DNA from: Bacillota bacterium
GTDB lineage: Bacteria > Bacillota > Clostridia > Acetivibrionales > DSM-1351
NCBI GenBank assembly: GCA_023443515.1
Contig: JAEZUC010000029.1
Span: forward strand, 62,001 to 126,000
Direction: 5' to 3'
Length of the DNA: 64,000 bases
Positions 1-8,704 of this stretch are shown piece after piece. The translations under genes were made by a program, and so were the position numbers. The notes under the pieces were generated by a model, which worked only from the letters and a program-made list of their open reading frames with translations, was not told the DNA's origin and searched no databases. Each line of letters begins with the position of its first letter. Position 1 is the first letter of the stretch.

Positions 1-4
1 AAGT

Positions 5-994
5 ATGGACATTAATACTAAATATTTCAACTATTATAATATAAAAGGAAGATATACAGCGGAAACACAACAAACTCCTGAGTGGAAAAGGAAGTATGAA
101 ATCACTACCGATAAAATCAAAAGTAACAATTACAATCAGAATAGCGATGCCTACAAAGCATATTGTCAATTAGAAGAAACCTATTATTCTTCTTCTGTTT
201 TAAATAGGTCAAATTTTAGCAACGCCGATGAGCTGAGTAATGCATTGGGGAAAAAATATCTTTTTGGTTCTACGTATAGCGGCTATAGTTATTCACAAAG
301 ACGTGCTATGTATGAAAATGAATTAGAAATGACGTTGTATGGATGTTTATCCGGGGGAGGAAATTTAAATGACCCACGTTTATCAGGTGATGTTTGCGAT
401 CCGACAGAGGGCGAAAAAATAGATTATAACCGTCAGATGGTAAATTCACAGTTCCAGAATATACTTTCCAAGATTGGCATAAACTCTGACGCATTAGATA
501 ATATTACACTTACAATCGAACCATTTAATTATCAACTAAAGGTATTCGGAATAGAAAATGAAGAGCTTGTACAGCAACTGGAAGAGGCTCTTAATAAGGA
601 TAACAATTCTAATCAGCTATTTTTTTATATATTGCATAATGGCTCAAAAAATATATCTGATGATGTAAGAACAAAGTACCGGGCATTAAAAGATTTTCAG
701 AATGTAACCGGATTGGATTTAAGATCTTTTGAACAGATAAAAGATGTTTTTATCAATAAGGAAGGTAAAAATGCTTTGGACATATACAAAGAAGCTCTTA
801 AGACTACTACCTCGGTACCAACTGAATTCAAAAATAATGCTTATTCGTATTTTAAGGACTTGCTAGAAAAATTATCAAAGATGAAATTCTCAGAGATTTC
901 GGATTTAGATTTGAGTATTGAATATAAAAATGGAAGGCTAAATGAAGTTTCAAATGAAAATGTTCAGATGGATAGATTTAACGTAACAATATAA
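5..994 (+). CDS. Hypothetical protein, possibly 5'-truncated by the window edge
   Basis: This 329-residue protein is not recognised with certainty. It is hydrophilic and rich in Asn, Tyr, Lys and Glu, with no signal peptide or membrane segment, so it is probably cytoplasmic or exported by a non-Sec route. The N-terminal third has many Tyr/Asn residues and the C-terminal half reads as mixed helices. It loosely recalls clostridial proteins of the DUF4885 kind, but I cannot confirm this. Only four bases precede the ATG, so no ribosome binding site can be seen and the true start could lie upstream of the window. A 17-bp inverted repeat follows about 85 bases after the stop. Confidence 0.6.
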   Translation: MDINTKYFNYYNIKGRYTAETQQTPEWKRKYEITTDKIKSNNYNQNSDAYKAYCQLEETYYSSSVLNRSNFSNADELSNALGKKYLFGSTYSGYSYSQRRAMYENELEMTLYGCLSGGGNLNDPRLSGDVCDPTEGEKIDYNRQMVNSQFQNILSKIGINSDALDNITLTIEPFNYQLKVFGIENEELVQQLEEALNKDNNSNQLFFYILHNGSKNISDDVRTKYRALKDFQNVTGLDLRSFEQIKDVFINKEGKNALDIYKEALKTTTSVPTEFKNNAYSYFKDLLEKLSKMKFSEISDLDLSIEYKNGRLNEVSNENVQMDRFNVTI

Positions 995-1077
995 TTATAT
1001 AATCAGCTTTTGTAGAAAATTTGGCAATGTTCTGTTTAAAAACATGAGTTGGATGATTTACAAAAGGATTCTAAAGA

Positions 1078-1122
1078 CTGGCATATCAATATAAAATTTA
1101 TTGGGTTATATTGATGTGCCAG
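1078..1122. terminator. 17-bp inverted repeat after the first gene, possible weak terminator
   Basis: Two 17-base arms (1078-1094 and 1106-1122) pair with one G-U, around an 11-base loop. No clear T-run follows on the plus strand, so termination there would be weak. Confidence 0.45.
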
Positions 1123-1678
1123 CTTGCATTTTATGTATATTTACAGGGTTTAACTATATAGATATTAAAGAGATTTTAAAACACTATCGGATATGGAATC
1201 CATATATCCGTTACCTGTTTTATGGGGAATGCGAATAATCCTTATTTAAAATAGAATTTATAGATACTTATGTTAAATTTAATATTTTATGTAAATAATA
1301 GATAATCGCTGTTTTACAGTGCCTATTCTATTGTAATAAGGTCAGATAGTATGATTTTTGAAATGAGCATCCAATTACTTTGTGATAGTATAATTATGAA
1401 AAATATACGTAAAAATATTCCCCAAATGGGCCTTTTACCCACAACGGATATAAATCCCCAAAAGGTTAAAAGAAACTAAGGATTGTAAATAACTCACTAA
1501 CCATGAAATGGTAGAGTTGGATATTTTTATATATGGAAAAAGGACTTGCCCTTGGCTTTGCAGAAATACTTGAGAAGATCTTTGAAGCAGTCTCTGAAGA
1601 GCTCTCTGAATAGCTCTAGTAGTAATTGCTTAAAGATATATTATATAGTTTTGATGTTCAATTAAAAATCAAGACTAT
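1123..1678. other. Gene-free AT-rich stretch
   Basis: No convincing gene is visible here. The only candidate is a 26-codon frame from ATG 1533 to TAG 1613, encoding a small acidic amphipathic helix (Leu/Ile/Phe alternating with Glu/Lys) but with no good ribosome binding site. The rest is AT-rich and lacks recognisable motifs. A promoter for the downstream structured leader probably lies in the last 100-200 bases, but no clean sigma-A boxes could be chosen. Confidence 0.5.
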
Positions 1679-1848
1679 AACGAGGCAATAATAGATGTCC
1701 TCCACCTCTTCAGGTGGCGGGTACCGATTTGGTTTTCAGGCGGTGAGCATATCCAGGGTCACCTCTGGTGACCTTTGCCTCGTTGAAACGCCGCTGAGGA
1801 AAGTAAACTTTTCTACAACCGAAAAGTTTACTTTTGAACCGAGGCGTT
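1679..1848 (+). ncRNA. Multi-stem structured 5' leader element upstream of the esterase gene
   Basis: Compact nested pairings are visible. A closing stem of 10 bp joins 1679-1688 to 1775-1784. Inside it are hairpins 1702-1707/1712-1717 (CCACCT/AGGTGG, loop CTTC) and 1757-1763/1767-1773 (GGTCACC/GGTGACC). A second domain follows: AACGCC at 1787-1792 pairs with GGCGTT at 1843-1848 and encloses a perfect 14-bp hairpin, 1800-1813/1821-1834. GAGGC at 1841-1845 could instead pair with GCCTC at 1777-1781, so the two domains can compete for one strand, as in a switch. It ends about 30 bases before the ribosome binding site. It does not match any riboswitch consensus I can recall. The structure is seen in the sequence; a regulatory role is inference. 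Confidence 0.5.
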
Positions 1849-1893
1849 ATAAAAGGTAACCTTAATATTTATCTATCAGGAGGAATTGAGAGT

Positions 1894-4290
1894 ATGAGAA
1901 ATCTCAAAAAGTTAATTGCAATAGTCTTGGCAATATGCGTACTCGCAACATTATCGATCCCTGCATTTGCTAACGCCCAGACTGATGCACAGTATTTGGA
2001 AAAGCTTAATGTAATTAAAGGTGATGGGAATGGTGTAAATGCCGATTACCTTGCAAAAGGAACTACAAGAATTCAGGCGGCAGTAATCTTTCTTAAATTG
2101 TGTGGATTAGAGGCAGAGGCGCTTAAATTTTCATCTAAAGTGAACTTTGCTGATGCTGGTTCATTAGCATGGAAAGAAGGAAGAAATATTTTAGCATATC
2201 TCAAGGCTAATCCGCAGTTGGGATGGACCGGTGTAGGCAAAGGCAGATTTGATCCTAACGGCCCGGCGACCGCTCAGATGATTTACAAGATACTTCTTGA
2301 AGCACTGGGTTACAAAACAGGAAAAGACTTTACGTATGCAAACACAATTAAGTTTGCAGCCCAAAAGGGTCTTACCAAGATCGGTACTGTAAAAGGTCAG
2401 ATAAGCAATGCCAATTTGGCAACTGCACTTAAGGAAGCTCTTGATAAGCCAGTTGTAGGCGGATCAAAGACTCTTGCTCAGAAGCTCGGCTTTGATAAGG
2501 CAACTACTGGGGACCAAGGGACTAAGAGGGTTACAGTAGATGCGAACGGTCTTGATGCCAGTGGAAGAGTTGTTGCTTACTATGGCTCACCGGATAGTAT
2601 TGACGGAGACATTGAAGATGCTTGGAAGCTTGCTGAATCGGTAAAATTTACAAAGATGAGTTCCGGCAGTACGAACACAACAGCAACCATGAAGGTGTTG
2701 TGGGATGATAATGCTGTGTATTTCCTGACTGAAGTAAAGGATGCTAACATTTCCGATGCTTCCGGTAATGTTTATGAAAAAGATAGCGTGGAATTTTTCC
2801 TGGACGAAGATAATAAGAGATGTGGGACATATGAAGGCGATGATAGCCAGTTTAGAGTTAATTTTAAAAATGAGAGATCCTCTGATCATGGTGATTTGAC
2901 AAATCTGTATACAGCTACAAAGACAGTAGCAGGCGGCTATGTAATTGAAGGCCGCATTGCATTATCTCAGACCCCGGCAAATGGCAAGGTAATGGGTATG
3001 GAAGGTCAGATCAATGATGCAACGGGAAGTACAAGAATAGCTACTATGAATATATTTGATACTACGGGTACTGCCTACCAGGATACAAAAAAGTTTGGTC
3101 AAATGCTTTTGACTGGTAAAGGCCTCAATTCTGTATCAAAACCAAATTTTTATGATTTAAAATCCTTGGTCATGAGTGCAAAGGAAATCGAACTGCAACG
3201 CTATTCTAACGGTAATGCAGTTGACACACTAATTAAGAATTCAGAAGCTGCGATTGCTGACAAAGCTTCTACACAAGCAAAATTTGACGACTTGCTCATT
3301 AAATTACAAGCTGCCATTGATAATTTGGTACATAACGACTTATCCTTTGATGAAAAAGAGTGTAGAGATATACCAAAAGCATACAAGACGTCAGACCCTG
3401 AGAGCATAAGAGGATCTATCGTAAGAGTTGACTACAAAACAAATACTTACGATCAAGATGCAAAAGCTTTAGAAAAGTATATGCTTGTATATCTTCCTCA
3501 CGGATATGATGCCAACGATAAAACTAAGAAATATGATATATTATACCTGATTCACGGTAATTCCGAGAGTCAGCATACTGCTTTTGGTGATGTTGGTCAG
3601 AATACTGAGCTTATGAGAGCAGTTGATAATTTGATTGCTGCCGGTAAGATGAAGCCAATGATAATCGTTACTCCTACTTGGTATAATACAGCTCCATATA
3701 CTGCTGAGAGACAGAAGGAAGATGGAATGTTCCGTATCAAGAATTTTCATAATGAATTAGTGAAGGACATCATACCTACAATCGAAGGAAAATTTAATGT
3801 ATATGCTCAGTCCAACAGTGAAAAAGACTTGCTTGCAGCAAGAAATCACAGAGCTGTTGCCGGATTTTCCATGGGTTCCGCCTGCACTTGGTATAACTAC
3901 ATTTATAGTATAAATTACTTTAAATACTATGTTCCAATTAGTTTATGGTGCTGGCAGGATGTAGAATCAATAAAGAAAGAAGGATATAATTTCACAGGAA
4001 CCGATGATGAGATAAAAGCTAAATATTTAGCTGAAATCGCTAAAAAAGCAGGTTATACAAAAGATGATATTCGAATTTTCTGTGCAACAGGTACAGCTGA
4101 TTTAGCTTATGATGGAATGAATTCTCAGATTGCTGAAATGAAGAAACTTACTGATACGTTTGTTTATTCAGCAGATCTTAGAAAGGGTAACTTCTATTAC
4201 ATAACATTGAAGGGTGGAGCTCATAACTGGACCTGTGTGGATCGTTATTTATACAATATCTTGCCAGATTTGTTCTTGGACAACAAATGA
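1894..4290 (+). CDS. Secreted esterase with N-terminal SLH-like region, CBM9-like module and CE1-type esterase domain
   Basis: A 798-residue exported protein. The ATG at 1894 is chosen because AGGAGG lies just upstream and a Sec signal peptide follows (MRNLKKL, then a hydrophobic stretch ending near AFANA). Residues about 30-190 resemble S-layer-homology-like repeats. About 205-395 resemble a CBM9-type sugar-binding sandwich (SPDSIDGDIEDAW, KDSVEFFLD). About 400-470 form a helical linker. About 490-798 form an alpha/beta hydrolase of the esterase D / CE1 (feruloyl or acetyl xylan esterase) type with nucleophile motif GFSMGS and a late catalytic His in GGAHNW. There is no dockerin, so it would act at the cell surface rather than in the cellulosome. 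It is preceded by a long structured leader and followed by a strong terminator shared with the convergent coaW. Confidence 0.8.
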   Translation: MRNLKKLIAIVLAICVLATLSIPAFANAQTDAQYLEKLNVIKGDGNGVNADYLAKGTTRIQAAVIFLKLCGLEAEALKFSSKVNFADAGSLAWKEGRNILAYLKANPQLGWTGVGKGRFDPNGPATAQMIYKILLEALGYKTGKDFTYANTIKFAAQKGLTKIGTVKGQISNANLATALKEALDKPVVGGSKTLAQKLGFDKATTGDQGTKRVTVDANGLDASGRVVAYYGSPDSIDGDIEDAWKLAESVKFTKMSSGSTNTTATMKVLWDDNAVYFLTEVKDANISDASGNVYEKDSVEFFLDEDNKRCGTYEGDDSQFRVNFKNERSSDHGDLTNLYTATKTVAGGYVIEGRIALSQTPANGKVMGMEGQINDATGSTRIATMNIFDTTGTAYQDTKKFGQMLLTGKGLNSVSKPNFYDLKSLVMSAKEIELQRYSNGNAVDTLIKNSEAAIADKASTQAKFDDLLIKLQAAIDNLVHNDLSFDEKECRDIPKAYKTSDPESIRGSIVRVDYKTNTYDQDAKALEKYMLVYLPHGYDANDKTKKYDILYLIHGNSESQHTAFGDVGQNTELMRAVDNLIAAGKMKPMIIVTPTWYNTAPYTAERQKEDGMFRIKNFHNELVKDIIPTIEGKFNVYAQSNSEKDLLAARNHRAVAGFSMGSACTWYNYIYSINYFKYYVPISLWCWQDVESIKKEGYNFTGTDDEIKAKYLAEIAKKAGYTKDDIRIFCATGTADLAYDGMNSQIAEMKKLTDTFVYSADLRKGNFYYITLKGGAHNWTCVDRYLYNILPDLFLDNK

Positions 4291-4369
4291 TTATTTCTTT
4301 GATGAAAAAGGCTTAGCAGTTTTTAGTAAAGTAAAGTTTTATAAATGATATGGAAATGGTTAAAGGATG

Positions 4370-4419
4370 GAGAAGGGGAAAGAGGGAAAAGTTATTAATT
4401 TTCCCTCTTTCCCCTTCTC
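4370..4419. terminator. Perfect 21-bp bidirectional terminator hairpin
   Basis: Arms 4370-4390 and 4399-4419 are perfectly complementary over 21 bp with an 8-base loop. One arm is almost pure purine and the other pure pyrimidine. It sits between the convergent esterase and coaW genes and probably stops both. Confidence 0.8.
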
Positions 4420-4429
4420 TATTGCACAT

Positions 4430-5275
4430 CTATAAAACTTCACGCATTGGAACGCCTTTTGTATTAAAACACATTGCGGCACCTACAGCAGTTGCATATT
4501 CTGCGTGTTCAGGTATTTGAAAGTTAACATTATACAATACGCTGAGCTTCTCAAATATATTTTGAGCTTGAGGTACGTTCGTAAGGTTACCTGTGAGAAC
4601 AACATCCCTTATATTATCAATTCTTGTATTAAATACAGCTACCATACCTATTGTTTGAAAAACAAGGTTTATAATTCCCAGAGCCAGATCGGCCTTGGTT
4701 ACAAGATCACTTATTTTCCCAAAATTAGAGGCTGTGGTTTCGCTGGGTAGAGTTTCCAAAGCTTCCTTTGATATATCCCCGATAGTTAAGTCAACGTTTG
4801 ACAAATCACCACCGGCGGCTGTCTCAATAAGTTCATCGAAATGACGGACATTCAGCATCCTGTTTGAAAGACCCAGAAGCGTACCTCCGCCGATACCAGT
4901 TCCGCCCAGGTGAACAGCCGTATTATTTTCGGCCTTAACAAGTGCAGTACCTGTTCCCATGCTTACAATGATAGCCTTTTTCAGATTGCTAAGGAACAGG
5001 CCGCCCAAACCGATTGCCATGAATTCATCTACTTTAGCTGTTGGGATACCAAAAAGCCTGCTGTCAACAAATGAAGACCCTACACCGGTTACCATAATCC
5101 TCTCAATATCCTCTATTTTAAACGAATTAATGCTTAGGAATTTTCCAAAAGCCCCGTAAACCGATGCAATGGGGTCATTAGCGCGGACGAGAAAAGGACT
5201 AATCATTGTTTCGCCGTCAAAACCGACAATCTTAGTAGTGCTTCCCCCAAGATCTATACCGATTACCTTACCCAC
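4430..5275 (-). CDS. coaW: Type II pantothenate kinase
   Basis: Phosphorylates pantothenate in the first step of coenzyme A synthesis, in the cytoplasm. The N-terminus has the ASKHA-fold phosphate-binding motif GIDLGGSTTKI, followed by glycine-rich SMGTGTALV and GGTGIGGGT typical of the type II (CoaW / eukaryotic-like) family. An ATG at 5290 is in frame, but it lies in ATGAGGAG, where the Shine-Dalgarno sequence itself is read as codons. The GTG at 5275, eight bases after AGGAG, gives MGKVIGIDLGG and is preferred (281 residues). It sits immediately downstream of the OPT transporter gene on the same strand and is probably cotranscribed with it. Confidence 0.85.
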   Translation of the reverse strand: MGKVIGIDLGGSTTKIVGFDGETMISPFLVRANDPIASVYGAFGKFLSINSFKIEDIERIMVTGVGSSFVDSRLFGIPTAKVDEFMAIGLGGLFLSNLKKAIIVSMGTGTALVKAENNTAVHLGGTGIGGGTLLGLSNRMLNVRHFDELIETAAGGDLSNVDLTIGDISKEALETLPSETTASNFGKISDLVTKADLALGIINLVFQTIGMVAVFNTRIDNIRDVVLTGNLTNVPQAQNIFEKLSVLYNVNFQIPEHAEYATAVGAAMCFNTKGVPMREVL

Positions 5276-5297
5276 AAAACCACTCCTCATTAATAAA

Positions 5298-6950
5298 TTA
5301 ACCTCTTATAAACATTTTAACTAAAGCGATACCAACACCTGTAATACCTTCACCGCCAAGAAGACCTGAAGCTGCAACCGTACCTGCATCATCGCCAGAA
5401 GATTTGCTTCTTATGCGGTCTGCTATAAACCTTATTACACCGCCTATAAATACGGCTGATGATATTGTAAAAGGAAGGAAAATTCCTATACCCAGAGTAG
5501 CAGTTGGAAGTCCAAGAAGATATAAAACTGCCCCGATTGCAACACCAATACCAAAAACAACAGGATTTCCTATGCCGTTAATCATTGCTGAAACGCCTAC
5601 GGCTTGAGCGGCAGGTAAAGCAGTCTCCGAACCTACTTCACCAAATTGATTGATAATGGCAAACAAAGCAAGGGAAGCTACTACAGTACCAACAACGCCT
5701 CCGACTATCTGGGAAATAAGCTGTGCTTTCGGGTTAGTTCCCAGAATCTCTCCTGTCTTATAATCATTAAACAAGTCTCCCGAAAATCCGCTTGCAATGG
5801 CAGTACAAGCCACAATCATCAGTGCATCCATGGCATCAATTTTAACAAAAATCCTTATAGCCAGAAGTACAATTATACCGAATATCTCCATTGGGTTTAT
5901 ACCTGTCTGACCCGTAATAGTTGCAGCCATTAAGGAAACAACGTAAATACCAATAATCAGTAGTACCGATGGAAGCACCGGGATTCCGCTGATAACGGTA
6001 AAAATGAAAGCAATTAAGGTGCCTGCTGTAATCAGAAGTCTCCGGGGATTAAAAATGTTATTTCTATTTTTAAAGGCCTCAGCTTTTTCTGAGTAGACAT
6101 CCTTTTGTCTGCTTTTAAACTTTTTTATATATGAATATATGATACCAATTAGAATACCCAGTCCGGTACCTACAAGAAGTCCTATACCAGCACTGGTTGT
6201 AAAAGAAGATGCGGCCGTCGCATCAGGAAACAAACCTAGCTTTGGGCCAAAAGGAATTATAAATGCATTTGAAAATAATGCGCCAAGAAACCAAACCCCG
6301 GTATACAAAGTTCCGAGAATGTATCCCATACCAACTGCCATGGGTGAATTCCATATACCAAGTGTTGAGTTTTTATTAAACATAAATGCATCTGGAACCA
6401 GTCTTACCTGATCTCTTAGAAATGTATAGACCGTTGAAACAAGCATAGTTGCAAAAAGAATTATGGATTTCTTACCTCCTTGGTCACCTGCTTTTATTGT
6501 TTCTGCCGCAGCTTGCCCGATAGGGAAGGGCAGAGCATTTTTTACAATATATCTGTACCGGAGAATGTAGGAAGTAACGCTGCCTAAAAGCATACCGGCG
6601 ATAGCTATAGCTAATACTTGAACATAGTTTGATGAAAAACCTTCAGAACCTTTCCAGATACCCATAATCCATAAACCCGGAAGAGTAAAAGCGAGTCCGC
6701 CTGCAACCATTGCACCTGCAGACATTGCTGTTTGAGTTATATTGATTTCATTATTAGTTGTTTTTCCAAATATCTTCAGAAGACCCATTGACAATACTGC
6801 TACAAAAATTGTAGGCCAAGGTAATGCACTCATTCTTAAAGCAACATACATGGAACTTGCAGTTATAACGCAAGAACCCAGAGAGCCGATAATCAAACTT
6901 CTAAGTGACAGTTGTTCGACTCCCATAAACTTTTTTTCCCGATTCTTCAA
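5298..6950 (-). CDS. OPT-family (oligopeptide / metal-chelate type) membrane transporter
   Basis: A polytopic membrane protein of about 550 residues with roughly fourteen hydrophobic segments, glycine-rich loops and the helical pattern of the OPT/YSL superfamily. The substrate is unknown: family members move oligopeptides or metal-siderophore complexes, and clostridial members are uncharacterised. The ATG at 6968 lies inside an AGGAGGAG Shine-Dalgarno sequence, so the TTG at 6950 (MKNREKKFMG) with ideal spacing is the likelier start; ATG 6926 is also possible. Neighbouring coaW is only about 20 bases downstream, suggesting an operon. The link with pantothenate kinase is not functionally obvious. 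Confidence 0.8.
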   Translation of the reverse strand: MKNREKKFMGVEQLSLRSLIIGSLGSCVITASSMYVALRMSALPWPTIFVAVLSMGLLKIFGKTTNNEINITQTAMSAGAMVAGGLAFTLPGLWIMGIWKGSEGFSSNYVQVLAIAIAGMLLGSVTSYILRYRYIVKNALPFPIGQAAAETIKAGDQGGKKSIILFATMLVSTVYTFLRDQVRLVPDAFMFNKNSTLGIWNSPMAVGMGYILGTLYTGVWFLGALFSNAFIIPFGPKLGLFPDATAASSFTTSAGIGLLVGTGLGILIGIIYSYIKKFKSRQKDVYSEKAEAFKNRNNIFNPRRLLITAGTLIAFIFTVISGIPVLPSVLLIIGIYVVSLMAATITGQTGINPMEIFGIIVLLAIRIFVKIDAMDALMIVACTAIASGFSGDLFNDYKTGEILGTNPKAQLISQIVGGVVGTVVASLALFAIINQFGEVGSETALPAAQAVGVSAMINGIGNPVVFGIGVAIGAVLYLLGLPTATLGIGIFLPFTISSAVFIGGVIRFIADRIRSKSSGDDAGTVAASGLLGGEGITGVGIALVKMFIRG

Positions 6951-7395
6951 AATAAAACTCCTCCTCATTCAGTAAACATATTACACAAGTTTTATACCAT
7001 TTATTCATAACCTGAACAGCATCAAAAAACAGAAGTAGCAAAAAATTGATACTCCATAAAATAATATAAATACTGGTTTACGTAAATTGAAAAAAGATTT
7101 AAGTTTGAAACACAGATATGAAAAGAATCATAAATTAACCTCCGTTCTCATTCCCGTAATGGGATATAAGTCGTATAAATAGAATTAATAAAAAAAACAT
7201 GTCTGGTTTCATAAATGAATACCAGCTGATAAGATATGATATCATATAAAAAAAACCCGTGCAATCTAAAAAAAGTGAGTAATTAATATTTTTTGGGAAA
7301 AATAGAGGCAATAGTCAATTTAATATACAAAACAAGGGCTTAATGTGCTAGTATTAAGTTAAGTGACTTTATAAACGAAAGGAGTAGAGTGAAAA
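6951..7395. other. Divergent intergenic region between the OPT transporter and NYN genes
   Basis: No gene is visible. It contains a perfect 14-bp palindrome ATATGATATCATAT (7234-7247) and a small inverted repeat TCCCGTAATGGGA near 7150. No clean -35/-10 pair could be assigned for either neighbour. Confidence 0.45.
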
Positions 7396-8172
7396 ATGAG
7401 TCCTGATGAAATGAGGCTTGCAGTATTGATAGATGCAGAAAATGTGCCTTATAGCAATGTTAAGGGAATTATGGAGGAAATTGCCAGGCACGGTACACCT
7501 ACAATAAAAAGGATTTATGCTGACTGGACAAAACCAACCATGTCAGGTTGGAAAAATGTGCTGCTGGAGAATGCAATAACGCCAATACAGCAGTATAGCT
7601 ATACATCAGGTAAGAATTCTTCTGATTCTGCTATGATTATTGATGCAATGGATATTTTATACTCAGATCAGGTAGAAGGTTTTTGTATAATATCCAGTGA
7701 CAGTGACTTTACCAGACTGGTTACCAGACTGCGTGAAGCAGGTAAAAAGGTTTATGGAATTGGTGAGAGAAAGACTCCCAGTCCTTTTATTGCAGCTTGT
7801 GACAAGTTTACATATATTGAAATTATAAGTGCATCCCTTCAAAACAGCAGAACCTTTGAAAATGGAGCCAAAAAAGAGGAAATAGCAGAGAAGGAACAAA
7901 GAAGCGGCACAATATCTATTGGTAAGGATATAATAAATTTAATATCCGTTTCAATAAATGATGTTGAGGACGAAAACGGCTGGGCATTTCTCGGGGATGT
8001 AGGCAATCTTATAATCAAAAAGCAGCCTGACTTTGATCCCAGAAACTTTGGTTTTTACAAGCTGACACATTTAATAAGAAAGCTGAAAGAATTTGAAATA
8101 GAAGAACGCGATACAAACAATTCTAAAATAAAACATATTTATGTCAGAAACAGAAGCAAGCGTACTGATTAA
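7396..8172 (+). CDS. NYN-domain (LabA/DUF88-like) RNase-type protein with C-terminal OST-HTH/LOTUS domain
   Basis: A 258-residue cytoplasmic protein. Residues 1-140 form an NYN (PIN-like) nuclease domain: LAVLIDAENVPY supplies the first catalytic Asp, and DSAMIIDAMDILY and IISSDSDFTRL supply the further conserved acidic residues. Residues about 170-250 look like an OST-HTH (LOTUS) RNA-binding domain (GWAFLGDVGNLIIKKQPDFDPRNFGFYKLTHLI). The start has AGGAG ten bases upstream. The probable role is RNA cleavage or RNA quality control; the target is unknown. It stands alone before the translation-related locus. Confidence 0.85.
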   Translation: MSPDEMRLAVLIDAENVPYSNVKGIMEEIARHGTPTIKRIYADWTKPTMSGWKNVLLENAITPIQQYSYTSGKNSSDSAMIIDAMDILYSDQVEGFCIISSDSDFTRLVTRLREAGKKVYGIGERKTPSPFIAACDKFTYIEIISASLQNSRTFENGAKKEEIAEKEQRSGTISIGKDIINLISVSINDVEDENGWAFLGDVGNLIIKKQPDFDPRNFGFYKLTHLIRKLKEFEIEERDTNNSKIKHIYVRNRSKRTD

Positions 8173-8199
8173 ATTTGTTTTATGATTTTAAAGGATCTT

Positions 8200-8272
8200 T
8201 GTAAAGTAAAAATACTTGACAATATACAATGATTGTTTTAAAATAAGCTGTAAAGTAAAAATACTTGACAAT
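8200..8272 (+). repeat. Pair of identical 24-bp direct repeats carrying TTGACA boxes
   Basis: Two exact copies, 8200-8223 and 8249-8272, are 49 bases apart. Each starts TGTAAAGTAAAAATAC and ends with TTGACAAT. Only the first copy has a good -10 box downstream. A 15-base core, CTGTAAAGTAAAAAT, recurs in inverted orientation at the rplS promoter (21284-21298). Confidence 0.75.
8216..8244 (+). promoter_or_regulatory. Sigma-A type promoter of ylxM-ffh
   Basis: TTGACA (8216-8221), a 17-base spacer and TAAAAT (8239-8244) lie about 70 bases before ylxM. Confidence 0.65.
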
Positions 8273-8312
8273 GAAATTTGATTAACCCCACATTCGATTA
8301 ATGGAGGTTAAT

Positions 8313-8669
8313 ATGAATAAAATTTACGAAACTTCACTGCTGCTTGATTTTTATGGACAGCTTCTGACAGATCGGCAGTACGAAATACTTGATCTGCATT
8401 ATAACAATGATTTTACTCTGACTGAGATTGCCGAACAGCTCAATATCAGCAGGCAGGGTGTATATGACAATGAAAAGCGCGGAAGGGCACAACTCATCGA
8501 GTATGAGAACAAACTCGGGTTACTGGGTAAGTTTTCACAGCAAAAACAAAAGGCACAGAAGGTGCTTGAGATGATGGAAAAACTTAAACTGGATGGATTG
8601 GACAGCGAAAACGTAGGTATTATTGAAAAAGTAATTACTGAAATAGAAGATTTGGCAAATAATATATAG
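8313..8669 (+). CDS. ylxM: YlxM-like DNA-binding protein of the SRP operon
   Basis: A 118-residue protein with a sigma-70 region 4-like helix-turn-helix (LTDRQYEILDLHYNNDFTLTEIAEQLNISRQGVYD) followed by a helical tail. It matches the YlxM/p13 family, which sits next to ffh in Firmicutes and modulates SRP function or expression. The start is ATG 8313, five bases after GGAGG; an in-frame ATG at 8301 is formed by the Shine-Dalgarno region itself (ATGGAGG) and is rejected. It is 35 bases upstream of ffh and surely cotranscribed with it. The promoter carries a duplicated 24-bp element. Confidence 0.9.
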   Translation: MNKIYETSLLLDFYGQLLTDRQYEILDLHYNNDFTLTEIAEQLNISRQGVYDNEKRGRAQLIEYENKLGLLGKFSQQKQKAQKVLEMMEKLKLDGLDSENVGIIEKVITEIEDLANNI

Positions 8670-8704
8670 TACAGGCTTTTGTTTAGCAGATTGGAGGTTT
8701 TTTA

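Noticed and set aside
1787..1848. Hammerhead ribozyme (CTGAGGA followed by GAA after a hairpin)
   Set aside because: CTGAGGA fits CUGANGA, but the second core strand reads GAAC rather than GAAA and no third stem with a cleavage site is in place.
4505..6975. Plus-strand open frames opposite coaW and the OPT transporter
   Set aside because: They are frames antisense to well-supported genes and have no ribosome binding sites.
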